The position numbers and the translations under genes were made by a program. This document shows positions 7,718 to 16,347 of a stretch of 64,000 nt of DNA, piece after piece. Position 1 is the stretch's first letter, and each line of letters begins with the position of its first letter. This DNA is from Streptomyces deccanensis (GTDB lineage Bacteria; Actinomycetota; Actinomycetes; Streptomycetales; Streptomycetaceae): the NCBI RefSeq assembly GCF_022385335.1, contig NZ_CP092431.1, positions 9,734,001 to 9,798,000 of the forward strand, given 5' to 3'. Below the pieces are notes generated by a model, which worked only from the letters and a program-made list of their open reading frames with translations, did not search any database and was not told the origin of the DNA.

Positions 7718-8788
7718 ATGAAGGGCTTGGTCTTCCACGGCCCCGGAGAGTCGTCCTGGCAGGAGGTGCCCGACCCGGGGATCAAGGACCCCACCGACGC
7801 GATCGTCCGAGTCGACACCGTCACGATCTGCGGGACGGACCTGCACATCCTCAAGGGCGACGTGCCCGAGGTCCGCCCCGGCACGGTCCTCGGCCACGAG
7901 GCCGTCGGGGAGATCGTCGAGGTCGGCAGCGACGTACGGACCGTGCGGCCCGGTGACCGGGTGCTGGTCTCCTGCATCACCGCCTGCGGCCGGTGCCGCT
8001 ACTGCCGGGAGGGCGCGTACGGCCAGTGCCGGGGCGGCGGAGGCTGGATCCTCGGCCACCTGGTCGACGGAACCCAGGCCGAGTACGTCCGGGTCCCGTA
8101 CGCCGACCTGTCCGTCCACCCGCTGCCCAGCACGCTGACCGCCAAGGACGCCGTCCTGCTGGCGGACATCTTCCCCACCTCCTACGAGGTGGGCGTCGTC
8201 AACGGGTGCGTCCGCCCCGGCGACACCGTCGCCGTCGTGGGCGCCGGCCCCATCGGCCTCGCGGCGATCGCCACCGCCCGGCTGTTCTCGCCCGAGCGGA
8301 TCGTCGCCGTGGATCTGGCTCCGGCCCGACTGGAGGCCGCCAGGCGACTCGGGGCGGACGCGGTGGCCGACGCCCGGGAGGCTCCGGAGCAACTGGTCTC
8401 CGACCTCACCGACGGACTCGGCGCGGATGTCGTGATCGAGGCGGTCGGCGTACCGGAGAGCTTCGAGCTCTGCACCCGCATGGTGCGCCCCGGCGGGCAT
8501 GTGGCCAACGTCGGCGTGCACGGCAAACCGGCGACGCTGCACCTCGAAGACCTGTGGATCAAGAACGTGACCATCACCACGGGCCTGGTGGACACCCATT
8601 CCACCCCCACCCTGCTGCGGATGGCGGCCGCCGGCCGACTGCCCACATCGTCCCTGGTCACCCACACCTTCCCGCTGGACGAAATGGAACAGGCGTACGA
8701 CGTCTTCTCCCGGGCGGCCGACACCGGCGCGCTCAAGGTCGTGCTCGGCGAGCCCCAGCACGACGTCGTCGCCGTCCCGGCGGCCTGA
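7718..8788 (+). CDS. Zinc-dependent alcohol dehydrogenase (MDR family)
   Basis: A 356-residue medium-chain dehydrogenase. The catalytic zinc ligands are in ICGTDLH (Cys) and GHEAVG (His-Glu); the structural zinc site is ACGRCRYCREGAYGQC. The Rossmann motif VAVVGAGPIGLAAI is followed by the acidic VAVDLAPARLEAAR, which favours NAD over NADP. The length is normal. The start ATG follows an AAGGGCAGGGG stretch. Substrate cannot be read from sequence; relatives act on primary and secondary alcohols or formaldehyde-type substrates. S. coelicolor carries a comparable dehydrogenase in its Osd gene region. It is likely part of reductant disposal with AdhE (9549-12266). Confidence 0.9.
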   Translation: MKGLVFHGPGESSWQEVPDPGIKDPTDAIVRVDTVTICGTDLHILKGDVPEVRPGTVLGHEAVGEIVEVGSDVRTVRPGDRVLVSCITACGRCRYCREGAYGQCRGGGGWILGHLVDGTQAEYVRVPYADLSVHPLPSTLTAKDAVLLADIFPTSYEVGVVNGCVRPGDTVAVVGAGPIGLAAIATARLFSPERIVAVDLAPARLEAARRLGADAVADAREAPEQLVSDLTDGLGADVVIEAVGVPESFELCTRMVRPGGHVANVGVHGKPATLHLEDLWIKNVTITTGLVDTHSTPTLLRMAAAGRLPTSSLVTHTFPLDEMEQAYDVFSRAADTGALKVVLGEPQHDVVAVPAA

Positions 8789-8885
8789 CGCGGCCGGTCG
8801 CACGGCGATCGGCTTCCGAAGCCGCGTCCGGCGGGACCCGGGTCGGGCGGACGACCACAGGTCTGGGCCGCTCTCCGGCCCGGCC

Positions 8886-8900
8886 GGGACCGATGGCCCC
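8886..8900. promoter_or_regulatory. OsdR/DosR-like box upstream of the split-barrel gene
   Basis: GGGACCGATGGCCCC, centred 94 nt upstream of ATG 8987, the usual spacing for these boxes in this window. Confidence 0.6.
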
Positions 8901-8986
8901 TGATCGGGGGAGCGCGACGGAGGGACGATGGTGCGCACACCCGACGTACGGGTGGGCTGGGCACGAGGCATGGGACGGGCGGGCTG

Positions 8987-9427
8987 ATGTACGCCAACGA
9001 CGGATTCCGCGAACTGGACAGGCAGGAATGTCTACGGCTGCTGGCGAAGGCGACCGTCGGCCGCATCGTCCACACCCGCCAGGCGCTGCCGGCGGTTCTG
9101 CCGGTCAACTTTTCCCTGGACGGGGAGGGTTCGGTCGTCCTGCGCACGTCTGCCGCCTCGGAACTCGCCCGCGTGGTGGACGGGGTGGTCGTGGCCTTCG
9201 AGGCCGACGAGGTCGACCCGGCCGCCCACTCCGGCTGGAGCGTCGTCGTCACCGGCCGGGCCTCGATCGTGACCGATCCGGCCCAGCGCGCACGGCTGGC
9301 CCGCAGCGGCCCGCGCTCGTGGGTCGCCTCCCCGCAGGACCTCTTCCTCCGTATCGAGGCGGAACTGGTCACCGGCCGTGAACTCGTCGGCGGCCGGGCG
9401 ATGTACGGCGTGGACCTGATTCCCTGA
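8987..9427 (+). CDS. Pyridoxamine 5'-phosphate oxidase-like FMN/F420 split-barrel protein
   Basis: A 146-residue single-domain split beta-barrel protein. The family pattern is clear: ECLRLLAKATVGRIVHT, then LPAVLPVNFSLDGEG, VAFEADEVDPA and GWSVVVTGRASIVTD. Such small barrels bind FMN, F420 or heme and act as reductases or flavin carriers; which applies here cannot be told. Relatives (Rv0080, Rv3129) are in the DosR regulon, and two more copies are in this window (31436-31891 and the C-terminal part of 48367-49290). ATG 8987 is the only good start, although the ribosome site is weak. A powerful terminator follows. Confidence 0.85.
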   Translation: MYANDGFRELDRQECLRLLAKATVGRIVHTRQALPAVLPVNFSLDGEGSVVLRTSAASELARVVDGVVVAFEADEVDPAAHSGWSVVVTGRASIVTDPAQRARLARSGPRSWVASPQDLFLRIEAELVTGRELVGGRAMYGVDLIP

Positions 9428-9452
9428 CGTCCTGGTTCGTGGCAACGCGGCC

Positions 9453-9509
9453 GTACACACCGGAGCCGCCGTCCGCACACAGGGTGCGGACGGCGGCTCC
9501 GGTGTGTAC
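9453..9509. terminator. Strong bidirectional hairpin terminator
   Basis: A perfect 26-bp inverted repeat (9453-9478 with 9484-9509) with a 5-nt loop (ACAGG) between the convergent split-barrel gene and adhE. It lacks a U-tract. Confidence 0.85.
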
Positions 9510-9548
9510 GGGGCCGGACCCAGCCCCCCGGGGTCCGGCCCCGCCCCC

Positions 9549-12266
9549 TCACACGGCGGCCGTCGGGTCCTCACCCGTGGCCGCCCCGCCGCGGCCGGTC
9601 CCCCGGTAGGCCGCGCGCATCAGGGTCTCCATGTCGGCGAGCATCGGCATGCGCGGGTTGGCGGGGGCGCACTGGTCGTCGTAGGCGTTCAGGGCCTGTT
9701 GGGGCAGCGCGTCGAGGAAGGCCCGCTCGTCGACGCCGAGGGCCCGGAACGACGGCTCGATGCCCACGGCGTCCCGCAGCCGCTCCACGGCCGTGGCCAG
9801 GGACTCGACGCCCTCCGCCGGGGTGGCGGCGGGCAGGCCGAGCGTACGGGCGATGTCCTGGAAGCGTTCGGGGGCGCGGTAGTGCTCGTACTTGGGCCAG
9901 CCGGTCAGCTTCGTCGGGACGGTGCCGTTGTAGCGGATCACATGGGGCAGCAGGACCGCGTTGGCGCGGCCGTGGGCGATGTGGAAAGTGGCGCCGAGGG
10001 TGTGCGACATGGCGTGGACGATGCCGAGGAAGGCGTTGCCGAAGGCCATGCCCGCGATGGTGCCCGCGTTGTGCATCTTCTCCCTCGCCCGAGGGCTGTC
10101 CGCGCGGTGGTTGACGGCCGCCTCCAGGTGGTCGAGGACCAGCCGGATCGCGTGCAGGGCGAGCCCGTCGGTGAAGTCGTTGGCGTACACCGACACATAC
10201 GCCTCGATGGCGTGGGTGAGCGCGTCGAAGCCGCTGTCGGCGGCCAGCGCCGGGGGCAGCTCCATGGTGAGCAGGGGGTCGACGATGGCCACGCTCGGGG
10301 TGAGCGCGTAGTCGGCGAGAGGGTACTTCTTGCCCGTCGCCGGGTCGGAGATCACGGCGAAGGGCGTGACCTCGGCGCCCGTCCCGGACGTCGTGGGCAC
10401 ACAGACCAGGCGGGCGCGCGCCCCGGGCACCGGGAAGCGGAAGGCACGCTTGCGGATGTCGGAGAACTTCTGCCGCATGTCCGCGAAGTCCATGTCCCGG
10501 CCGGCGGCCTGCTGCTCGTACAGCAGCCACATCACCTTCGCCGCGTCCATCGGGGAACCGCCGCCCAGCGCGATGATCGTGTCCGGGCGGAAGTCCCGCA
10601 TCAACCGGGCGCCGCGCTGCACGGAGTCGATGCTCGGCTCCGGCTCGACGTTGTCGATGACCTGCACGGTCACCGGTTCACGGCGTCGCTGCAGGACGCG
10701 GTTGACGCGGTCGACGAAGCCCAGGCGGGTCATGGTGGCGTCGGTGACGACCGTGACGCGGTGGACGTCCGGCATCGACTGGAGATACCGGATGGCCTGC
10801 GGCTCGAAGTAGATCTTCGGCGGGACCTTGAACCACTGCAGGTTGTTGCGCCGGTTGGAGACCCGCTTGATGTTCAGAAGCTGCGCGGCGGAGACGTTGT
10901 CGGACACCGACGTGCTGCCCCACGAGCCGCAGCCCAGCGTCAGCGACGGCAGCAGGCCGTTGTAGATACCGCCGATGGCCCCTTGCGAGGAAGGGGAGTT
11001 GACGATGATCCGCACGGTCTTCATCCGCCTGCCGTACGCCTCGGCGACCGCCCGGTCCTCGGCGTGGATCACGGCGCTGTGCCCCTGGCCGTGGAACGCG
11101 ACCATGTCGGCGGCCAGCTCGAAGCCCTGTTCCTGGGAACCCGCGCGCAGCACGGTGAGCACCGGGCAGAGCTTCTCCCGGGTCAACGGCTCGGCAGGGC
11201 CGACCCGTTCGGCCTCGACCAGGATGAGCGAGGTGCCGGCGGGCACGCTGAAGCCGGCCTGCTCGGCGATCCACTCCGGGCTCTGCCCGACGGCCGCGGA
11301 GTTGACCTTGGGCTCGCAGCCGCCGCCCATGGCCCCGCCTCCCACGGCCCCGCCGCCAGGGAAGAGGAAGGCCTCCAGCTTCGCCTTCTCCTCGGCGGTC
11401 GCCAGGTGGGCGCGCAGGGTACGGAACTCGGTGAGGGCCGCGTCGTAGATCTCGGCGTCCAGGATGACGGCCTGCTCCGAGGCGCAGATCATCCCGTTGT
11501 CGAAGGACTTCGACAGCACCAGGTCGTTCACGGCCCGGCGCAGTTCGGCGCTCCTGTGCACATACGCCGGTACGTTGCCCGCTCCGACGCCCAGGGCGGG
11601 CTTGCCCGCCGAGTAGGCGGCCTTGACCATGCTGTTGCCGCCGGTGGCGAGGATCAGCGAGACACCGGGGTGCCGCATCAGCATGCCGGTCGCCTCGACG
11701 GACGGGGTCTCGATCCACTGCACGCAGTGCTCGGGGGCCCCCGCCGTGACGGCCGCGTCGCGCACGACGCGGGCCGCCTCCGCGCTGCAGCGCTGGGCGG
11801 AGGGGTGGAAGGCGAAGACGATCGGATTGCGGGTCTTCAGGGCCATCAACGCCTTGAAGATCGTGGTGGACGTCGGGTTGGTCACGGGAGTGACCGCGCA
11901 CACCACCCCCACCGGCTCGGCGATCTCCACCATGTCCTCGATGTCGTCGCGGGCGATGACGCCGACCGTCTTCATCGGACCCATGCTGTGCGTGACGTGC
12001 TCGCACGCGAACATGTTCTTGGCCGCCTTGTCCTCGAACACACCGCGCCCGGTCTCCTCCACCGCGAGGCGGGCCAGCGCCGTGTGCCGGTCCAGGGCGG
12101 CCACCGACGCCTTCTTGACGATGTGGTCGACCTGTTCCTGGGTGAGGCCGTCGTAGTCGGCCAGCGCCTTGAGGCCGTCCGTGACCAGACGGTCCACGGC
12201 CACGGCCGTCCGGGACGGCGCGTAGGTGGCCGTGCCGGCCGAGGGGTCGCTTTCGTGACGGGTCAT
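9549..12266 (-). CDS. adhE: Bifunctional acetaldehyde-CoA/alcohol dehydrogenase
   Basis: A 905-residue AdhE that reduces acetyl-CoA to ethanol through acetaldehyde, oxidising two NADH. The N-terminal aldehyde dehydrogenase half has its catalytic cysteine C261 in DNGMICASEQAV. The C-terminal iron-dependent alcohol dehydrogenase half has GGGSPMDAAK, the metal-site stretch FHIAHGRANAVLLPH and GAEVTPFAVI. A glycine-rich insert, GGGAVGGGAMGGG, sits near residues 300-315 between conserved blocks. ATG 12266 is preferred because GGAGG lies 8 nt upstream and the homology starts there, although the frame runs on upstream. AdhE is a fermentative enzyme, so its presence in an aerobic-type actinomycete fits an oxygen-limitation island. 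It is divergent from osdR across a box-rich promoter region. Confidence 0.96.
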   Translation of the reverse strand: MTRHESDPSAGTATYAPSRTAVAVDRLVTDGLKALADYDGLTQEQVDHIVKKASVAALDRHTALARLAVEETGRGVFEDKAAKNMFACEHVTHSMGPMKTVGVIARDDIEDMVEIAEPVGVVCAVTPVTNPTSTTIFKALMALKTRNPIVFAFHPSAQRCSAEAARVVRDAAVTAGAPEHCVQWIETPSVEATGMLMRHPGVSLILATGGNSMVKAAYSAGKPALGVGAGNVPAYVHRSAELRRAVNDLVLSKSFDNGMICASEQAVILDAEIYDAALTEFRTLRAHLATAEEKAKLEAFLFPGGGAVGGGAMGGGCEPKVNSAAVGQSPEWIAEQAGFSVPAGTSLILVEAERVGPAEPLTREKLCPVLTVLRAGSQEQGFELAADMVAFHGQGHSAVIHAEDRAVAEAYGRRMKTVRIIVNSPSSQGAIGGIYNGLLPSLTLGCGSWGSTSVSDNVSAAQLLNIKRVSNRRNNLQWFKVPPKIYFEPQAIRYLQSMPDVHRVTVVTDATMTRLGFVDRVNRVLQRRREPVTVQVIDNVEPEPSIDSVQRGARLMRDFRPDTIIALGGGSPMDAAKVMWLLYEQQAAGRDMDFADMRQKFSDIRKRAFRFPVPGARARLVCVPTTSGTGAEVTPFAVISDPATGKKYPLADYALTPSVAIVDPLLTMELPPALAADSGFDALTHAIEAYVSVYANDFTDGLALHAIRLVLDHLEAAVNHRADSPRAREKMHNAGTIAGMAFGNAFLGIVHAMSHTLGATFHIAHGRANAVLLPHVIRYNGTVPTKLTGWPKYEHYRAPERFQDIARTLGLPAATPAEGVESLATAVERLRDAVGIEPSFRALGVDERAFLDALPQQALNAYDDQCAPANPRMPMLADMETLMRAAYRGTGRGGAATGEDPTAAV

Positions 12267-12405
12267 GAGGAGTGCCTCCGGAGTCGAGCGCCACCGTCGT
12301 GCGACCGGTGGCGTACGGGGTGGGACGGTGCCGTACGAGGCAGCCGTCCCGGGACCGATGTCGCTCACCCGCTCACTCTCCTCCGCCCCCGGCCCTGTTC
12401 CGGAG

Positions 12406-12439
12406 GTGCCGATGGTCCCTCGTCGGGGCTGAACGGCCC
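12406..12439. promoter_or_regulatory. Tandem OsdR/DosR-like boxes on the adhE side of the adhE-osdR region
   Basis: GTGCCGATGGTCCC (12406-12419) and GGGCTGAACGGCCC (12426-12439) have centres exactly 20 bp apart, two helical turns. They lie 146-166 nt upstream of adhE. The 336-nt gap 12267-12602 contains these and two more dyads (next entry) and no gene. Confidence 0.6.
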
Positions 12440-12489
12440 GACCGAGCCGGCCGGCCGTCGTCGATCCGTCGATGGTCCGCTCGCGAAAG

Positions 12490-12518
12490 AGGGCCGACCG
12501 GCCCTGGCCGTTCGGCCC
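12490..12518. promoter_or_regulatory. OsdR/DosR-like dyads upstream of osdR (autoregulation candidate)
   Basis: AGGGCCGACCGGCCCT (12490-12505) directly abuts TGGCCGTTCGGCCC (12505-12518). They are centred 105 and 91 nt upstream of the osdR start at 12603. Regulator genes of the DosR type are commonly autoregulated, so these are plausible OsdR sites. Confidence 0.6.
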
Positions 12519-12602
12519 GGACACGACGAGGATTGCGGGTCGAGGCCGATACTGTCCGTGGCGGACAGGACGGCGTGAAGTGCGGAACCGAGGAGTGAAG
12601 CG

Positions 12603-13295
12603 ATGCCGGTCAGCGAGCAGCCGGGCCCGGACAGCCCGATCCGGGTCTTCCTGCTGGACGACCACGAGGTCGTACGCCGGGGTGTACGCGACCTGCTGAA
12701 CGACGAGCCGGACATCTCGGTGATCGGCGAGGCCGGCACCGTGGAACAGGCCCTGGTGCGCGTTCCCGCCCTGCGCCCGCAGGTGGCGGTGCTCGACGTC
12801 CGCCTGCCCGACGGCGACGGGATCACCGTGTGCCGGGAGCTGCGGTCGCGCATGCCGGAACTGTCCTGTCTGATGCTGACCTCCTTCGACGACGAGGAGG
12901 CGCTCCTGGACTCGATCATGGCGGGTGCGTCCGGGTACGTCCTGAAGCAGATCCACGGCTCGGATCTGGTCTCGGCGGTGCGCACCGTGGCCGCCGGCCA
13001 GTCGTTGCTCGATCCCAGCGCCACCGCCCGGCTCATGGCGAGGCTGCGGCAGGGCCCCAAGGAGGAGAAGGAGCCCGAGGCACTGCCGGGCCTGACCGAG
13101 CGCGAGCGGGAGATCCTGGCCCTGATCGGTGAGGGCCTGACCAACCGACAGATCGGTCAGCGGCTCTTCCTCGCCGAGAAGACGGTCAAGAACCACATCT
13201 CCCGGCTGCTCGCCAAGCTCGGTGTGGAACGACGCGTGCAGGCCGCCGTCATCGCCACCCAGGCCCAGGACAGGCTGCGGCAGGAAGGGCGGTAG
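12603..13295 (+). CDS. osdR: DosR/DevR-type response regulator, NarL/LuxR family
   Basis: A 230-residue response regulator. The receiver domain has the acidic pair LLDDHE (D19/D20), the phosphoacceptor D65 in [12 protein letters not shown]93 and K115 (GYVLKQI). After a charged linker (about 150-160), a LuxR-type helix-turn-helix occupies about 162-220. Its recognition helix [18 protein letters not shown] is nearly the same as in mycobacterial DosR, including K192, K195 and N196 at the base-contact positions. This justifies assigning it to the DosR/OsdR subgroup rather than generic NarL. The start follows CCGAGGAGTGAAGCG. The cognate kinase starts 200 nt downstream. It is the likely master regulator of this island, acting on the repeated GC-centred box. 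Confidence 0.93.
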   Translation: MPVSEQPGPDSPIRVFLLDDHEVVRRGVRDLLNDEPDISVIGEAGTVEQALVRVPALRPQVAVLDVRLPDGDGITVCRELRSRMPELSCLMLTSFDDEEALLDSIMAGASGYVLKQIHGSDLVSAVRTVAAGQSLLDPSATARLMARLRQGPKEEKEPEALPGLTEREREILALIGEGLTNRQIGQRLFLAEKTVKNHISRLLAKLGVERRVQAAVIATQAQDRLRQEGR

Positions 13296-13496
13296 GCCGC
13301 GTACTCCCCGGGTGAACCCGCAGGCCGCGCACCGTTCGTCCGGAAGGTCCGGGCGGGCGCGGCTGGACTCCTTCCAGGCCGGACCCGCGCGCGACCGGAT
13401 CCGCTACCGTGCCCCCTGACGGGTCGTGACCGTGGCTCAGGACAGCGGCGGAACGGGCGGCTGCCGGCAGGCTGTGGGGAATGTGGAGGGGCACCG

Positions 13497-15224
13497 GTGG
13501 CAAGCGTGGAGAGGGCCGGGGAGGCTCGTGTACTGCTGCCGCAGTTGAGGTTGGACGAGCTGTTGGAGGAGTTGCAGGCGCGTCTGGATGCGGCGCGGGG
13601 GACGCGGGATCGGGTGCACAGTCTGTTGGAGGCGGTGCTGTCGGTCGGGCGTGAGCTGGAGTTGGAGCAGGCGTTGCGGGGCATCGTGGAGGCGGCGGCG
13701 GTGCTGGTGGATGCGGAGTACGCGGCGTTGGGGGTGATCGGGCCGGATGGGAAGCGGTTGTCGGCTTTTCATACGGTGGGGGTGGGTGCGGAGGAGATCG
13801 CGGGGATCGGTGCGTATCCGGAGGGGCATGGGATTCTGGGTGAGTTGATCAGTCATCCGGAGCCGTTGCGTCTGGCGAAGTTGTCGGAGCATCCGTCGTC
13901 GTATGGTTTTCCGCCGAATCATCCGCCGATGAATTCGTTTCTGGGTGTGCCGATCCGGGTGCGTGAGCAGGTGTTCGGGAATCTGTATCTGACGGAGAAG
14001 CGGGGTGGGGCGCAGTTCGACGAGGAGGACGAGTCGGTTCTGTCGACGTTGGCGGTGGCGGCGGGTGTGGCGATCGACAACGCGCGGTTGTACGAGGAGT
14101 CCCGGTTGCGGGAGCGGTGGCTGCGGGCCAACGCGGAGATCACCCACAGCCTGATGTCCGGCGGCGAGCCCGCCGAGGTCCTCCAAGTGATCGCCGAACG
14201 GGCCAGGGAGATCATGACCGCGGCCCTCGCGGTCGTCGCGGTGCCGATGGAGGGCACCGAGTCGCTCACGGTCGACCTCGCCATCGGCGAGGGAGCGGCA
14301 GCGCACCGCGGGCTGGTACTGCCCCTGGAGGGCAACCTGATCGGCCAGGCCTTCTCCGGCGCCGCTCCTGTCACCAGCGCGGACGTCTCCGGTGACGACT
14401 CCGGCGTGACGGGCGCGCCGAGCCTCACGGGTCTCGGCCCCGCCGTGGCCGTTCCCATCGGATCGGGTGAGGGGACCCGGGGCATTCTGCTGCTGGCGCG
14501 CGCGGTCGGGCACACGGTGTTCACCGAGCCGGAGATCGAGCGCCTCCAGGGCTTCGCCGCGCAGGCCGCGGTCGTCATGGAGCTGGCCGAACGCCGTCGG
14601 GACGCCGAACAGATAGCGCTGTTGGAGGACCGCGACCGGATCGCCCGGGACCTGCACGACCTCGCCATCCAGCGCCTCTTCGCCACCGGGATGACCCTGC
14701 AGAGCGCGGGCCGCTTCATCGAACACGCGGAGGCCTCCGAGCGGGTCCGGCGCGCGGTGGAGGACCTGGACGAGACCATCAAGATCATCAGGTCGACCAT
14801 CTTCGGCCTGCGCTCACGCGAGGGCGCCACCGGTGTCGGTCTGCGGGCCCGCGTGGTGCGCGTGGTCGGCGAGGCGGCTCCGGTCCTGGGCTTCGCCCCC
14901 AGCCTGCGGCTGGAGGGACTGCTGGACACCGAGGTGCCCAAGGAGGTCGCCGACCATGTGGTCGCCGTGCTCTCCGAGGCACTGACGAACGTCGCCCGTC
15001 ACGCCCGGGCGTCCCGGGCCGACGTCGTGGTGGAGACCGCCGCGGGGGAGGTGCGCCTCACGGTGTCCGACGACGGGGTGGGCATTCCCGCCGAGGGCCG
15101 CCGCAGCGGACTGCGCAACATGGCCGAGCGCGCCCGGCAGTCGGGCGGCGAGTTGGAGACGACCAGCCCACCCGGCGGCGGCACGACCCTCGTGTGGCGG
15201 GTGCCGTCGAAGCACGCCCAGTAG
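13497..15224 (+). CDS. osdK: DosS/DevS-type GAF sensor histidine kinase
   Basis: A 575-residue soluble kinase: N-terminal coiled segment (LPQLRLDELLEELQARLD), GAF-A (about 40-200), GAF-B (about 210-355), HisKA_3 with phosphoacceptor H387 in DRIARDLHDLAIQRLF, and a HATPase domain with EALTNVARHA, DDGVGIP and GLRNMAERA. GAF-A contains SEHPSSYGFPPNHPPM; H142 there appears to align with the heme ligand H149 of mycobacterial DevS, so oxygen/redox sensing by heme is likely but inferred. GTG 13497 is the start, with GGAGGGG 7 nt upstream. Codon use is odd: about 15 TTG leucines plus TTT, TAT and CAT codons in the first 200 codons, against two TTG in the remaining 375. Confidence 0.94.
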   Translation: MASVERAGEARVLLPQLRLDELLEELQARLDAARGTRDRVHSLLEAVLSVGRELELEQALRGIVEAAAVLVDAEYAALGVIGPDGKRLSAFHTVGVGAEEIAGIGAYPEGHGILGELISHPEPLRLAKLSEHPSSYGFPPNHPPMNSFLGVPIRVREQVFGNLYLTEKRGGAQFDEEDESVLSTLAVAAGVAIDNARLYEESRLRERWLRANAEITHSLMSGGEPAEVLQVIAERAREIMTAALAVVAVPMEGTESLTVDLAIGEGAAAHRGLVLPLEGNLIGQAFSGAAPVTSADVSGDDSGVTGAPSLTGLGPAVAVPIGSGEGTRGILLLARAVGHTVFTEPEIERLQGFAAQAAVVMELAERRRDAEQIALLEDRDRIARDLHDLAIQRLFATGMTLQSAGRFIEHAEASERVRRAVEDLDETIKIIRSTIFGLRSREGATGVGLRARVVRVVGEAAPVLGFAPSLRLEGLLDTEVPKEVADHVVAVLSEALTNVARHARASRADVVVETAAGEVRLTVSDDGVGIPAEGRRSGLRNMAERARQSGGELETTSPPGGGTTLVWRVPSKHAQ

Positions 15225-15248
15225 CGGAGGAACCCTCGGCGAGGACCC

Positions 15249-16271
15249 CTACGGGGTGGGCGCCGGCTGCTCGCCCGAACCCCGGACGATCAGCCGGGTG
15301 GGGACGGTGAGCGTGCGCGCGCGGGAGCGGTCGCCGTCGAGCCGGGCCAGAGCGGTGGTCGCGGCGGTCCGGCCGAGCTCCTCGGGGTCCTGCGCGACGA
15401 CGGTCAGAGCGGGCTCCAGCGCCTCGGCCAGCGACACGTCGTCGAAGGCGACGACCGCCACCTCCTTGCGCTTGCTGCGCGCGAGTTCGGCGACGATCCC
15501 GAGCGCCATGATGTTGTTCCCGGCGAACAGGGCGGTGGGCGGGTCGGGCAGTTCGAGGAGCCGGGCGGTCGCGGCCTCGGCACCCCGCTGGTCGTGCGCG
15601 TCGGCGACCAGCGCGGGGTCGTAGGGGATGCCCGCCTCGCCCAGAGCGGCGCGGTAGCCGGCGAGCCGCTCGCGGCGGGTGTACAGCTTGGCGGGCAGGT
15701 CACCGACGAATCCGATGCGTCGGTGCCCGTGGGCGATGAGGTGGGTGACGCCGTCCTGGGCCCCAGCCCGGTTGGAGCTGACGATGCTGTCCGTGGTGAG
15801 TCCGACGCCGGGGCGGTCGAGGAAGACGACGGGCAGGCCCGCCGTGCGCTGCGCCCGCAGGTGCGCGTGGTCGGCGCCGACCGACGGCACGACGATCAGG
15901 ATGCTGACGCGCCGGGCCAGGAACTTGGCCGTCAGGGCGCGTTCACGGTCGGGGTCGTCCGCGGACGACCCCATGAGCAGCGTCAGCCCGCGTTCGCGGA
16001 CGCTGTCCTCGATGCCCCGGGCGACGGCTCCGAAGAAGGGGTTGCCGAGGTCGGGCACGACCAGTCCGACGGTGGTGTCCGGACCGCCGACGCGCATGTT
16101 GCGTGCCATGAGATTCGGCTGGAAACCCAGCGCGGCCACTGCGGCGAGCACCTGTTCCCGGGTCCGCGCCGAGACGGGGCCGTCCTCGTTCAGGACCCGT
16201 GAGACTGTCTTGGCGCTGACGCCGACTTCTCGGGCGACGTCGGCCAGGGTGGGGCGGCGGTTCGCTGCCAT
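15249..16271 (-). CDS. LacI-family transcriptional repressor of the fructose-type operon
   Basis: A 340-residue LacI regulator. The HTH with hinge helix is typical (PTLADVAREVGVSAKTVSRV, then PNLMARNMRVG), and a periplasmic-binding-protein-like sensor domain follows (about 65-335). It is the last gene of a minus-strand run with the importer genes 19361 to 16348, separated from the ATPase gene by 76 nt. Its target is probably the pair of 12-bp dyads at 19425-19452 between the importer and the divergent sugar kinase. The inducer is expected to be the transported sugar or its phosphate. Confidence 0.9.
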   Translation of the reverse strand: MAANRRPTLADVAREVGVSAKTVSRVLNEDGPVSARTREQVLAAVAALGFQPNLMARNMRVGGPDTTVGLVVPDLGNPFFGAVARGIEDSVRERGLTLLMGSSADDPDRERALTAKFLARRVSILIVVPSVGADHAHLRAQRTAGLPVVFLDRPGVGLTTDSIVSSNRAGAQDGVTHLIAHGHRRIGFVGDLPAKLYTRRERLAGYRAALGEAGIPYDPALVADAHDQRGAEAATARLLELPDPPTALFAGNNIMALGIVAELARSKRKEVAVVAFDDVSLAEALEPALTVVAQDPEELGRTAATTALARLDGDRSRARTLTVPTRLIVRGSGEQPAPTP

Positions 16272-16347
16272 GGAGGAAACCGTCTCCTGTGGGCTCTCGG
16301 TCCCGGCCGCGGCCTTCGGCCGGAACTGCGAGAGCGGTGTCGTGCTG

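Noticed and set aside
9504..12578. A plus-strand open frame of more than 1000 codons opposite adhE
   Set aside because: It is antisense to a clear AdhE, is rich in Arg/Gly/His/Gln with no domain, and arises from the GC-rich third positions of the real gene. The same applies to long frames opposite ppdK (2555-4858) and opposite the acetyltransferase-synthetase (37524-41516).
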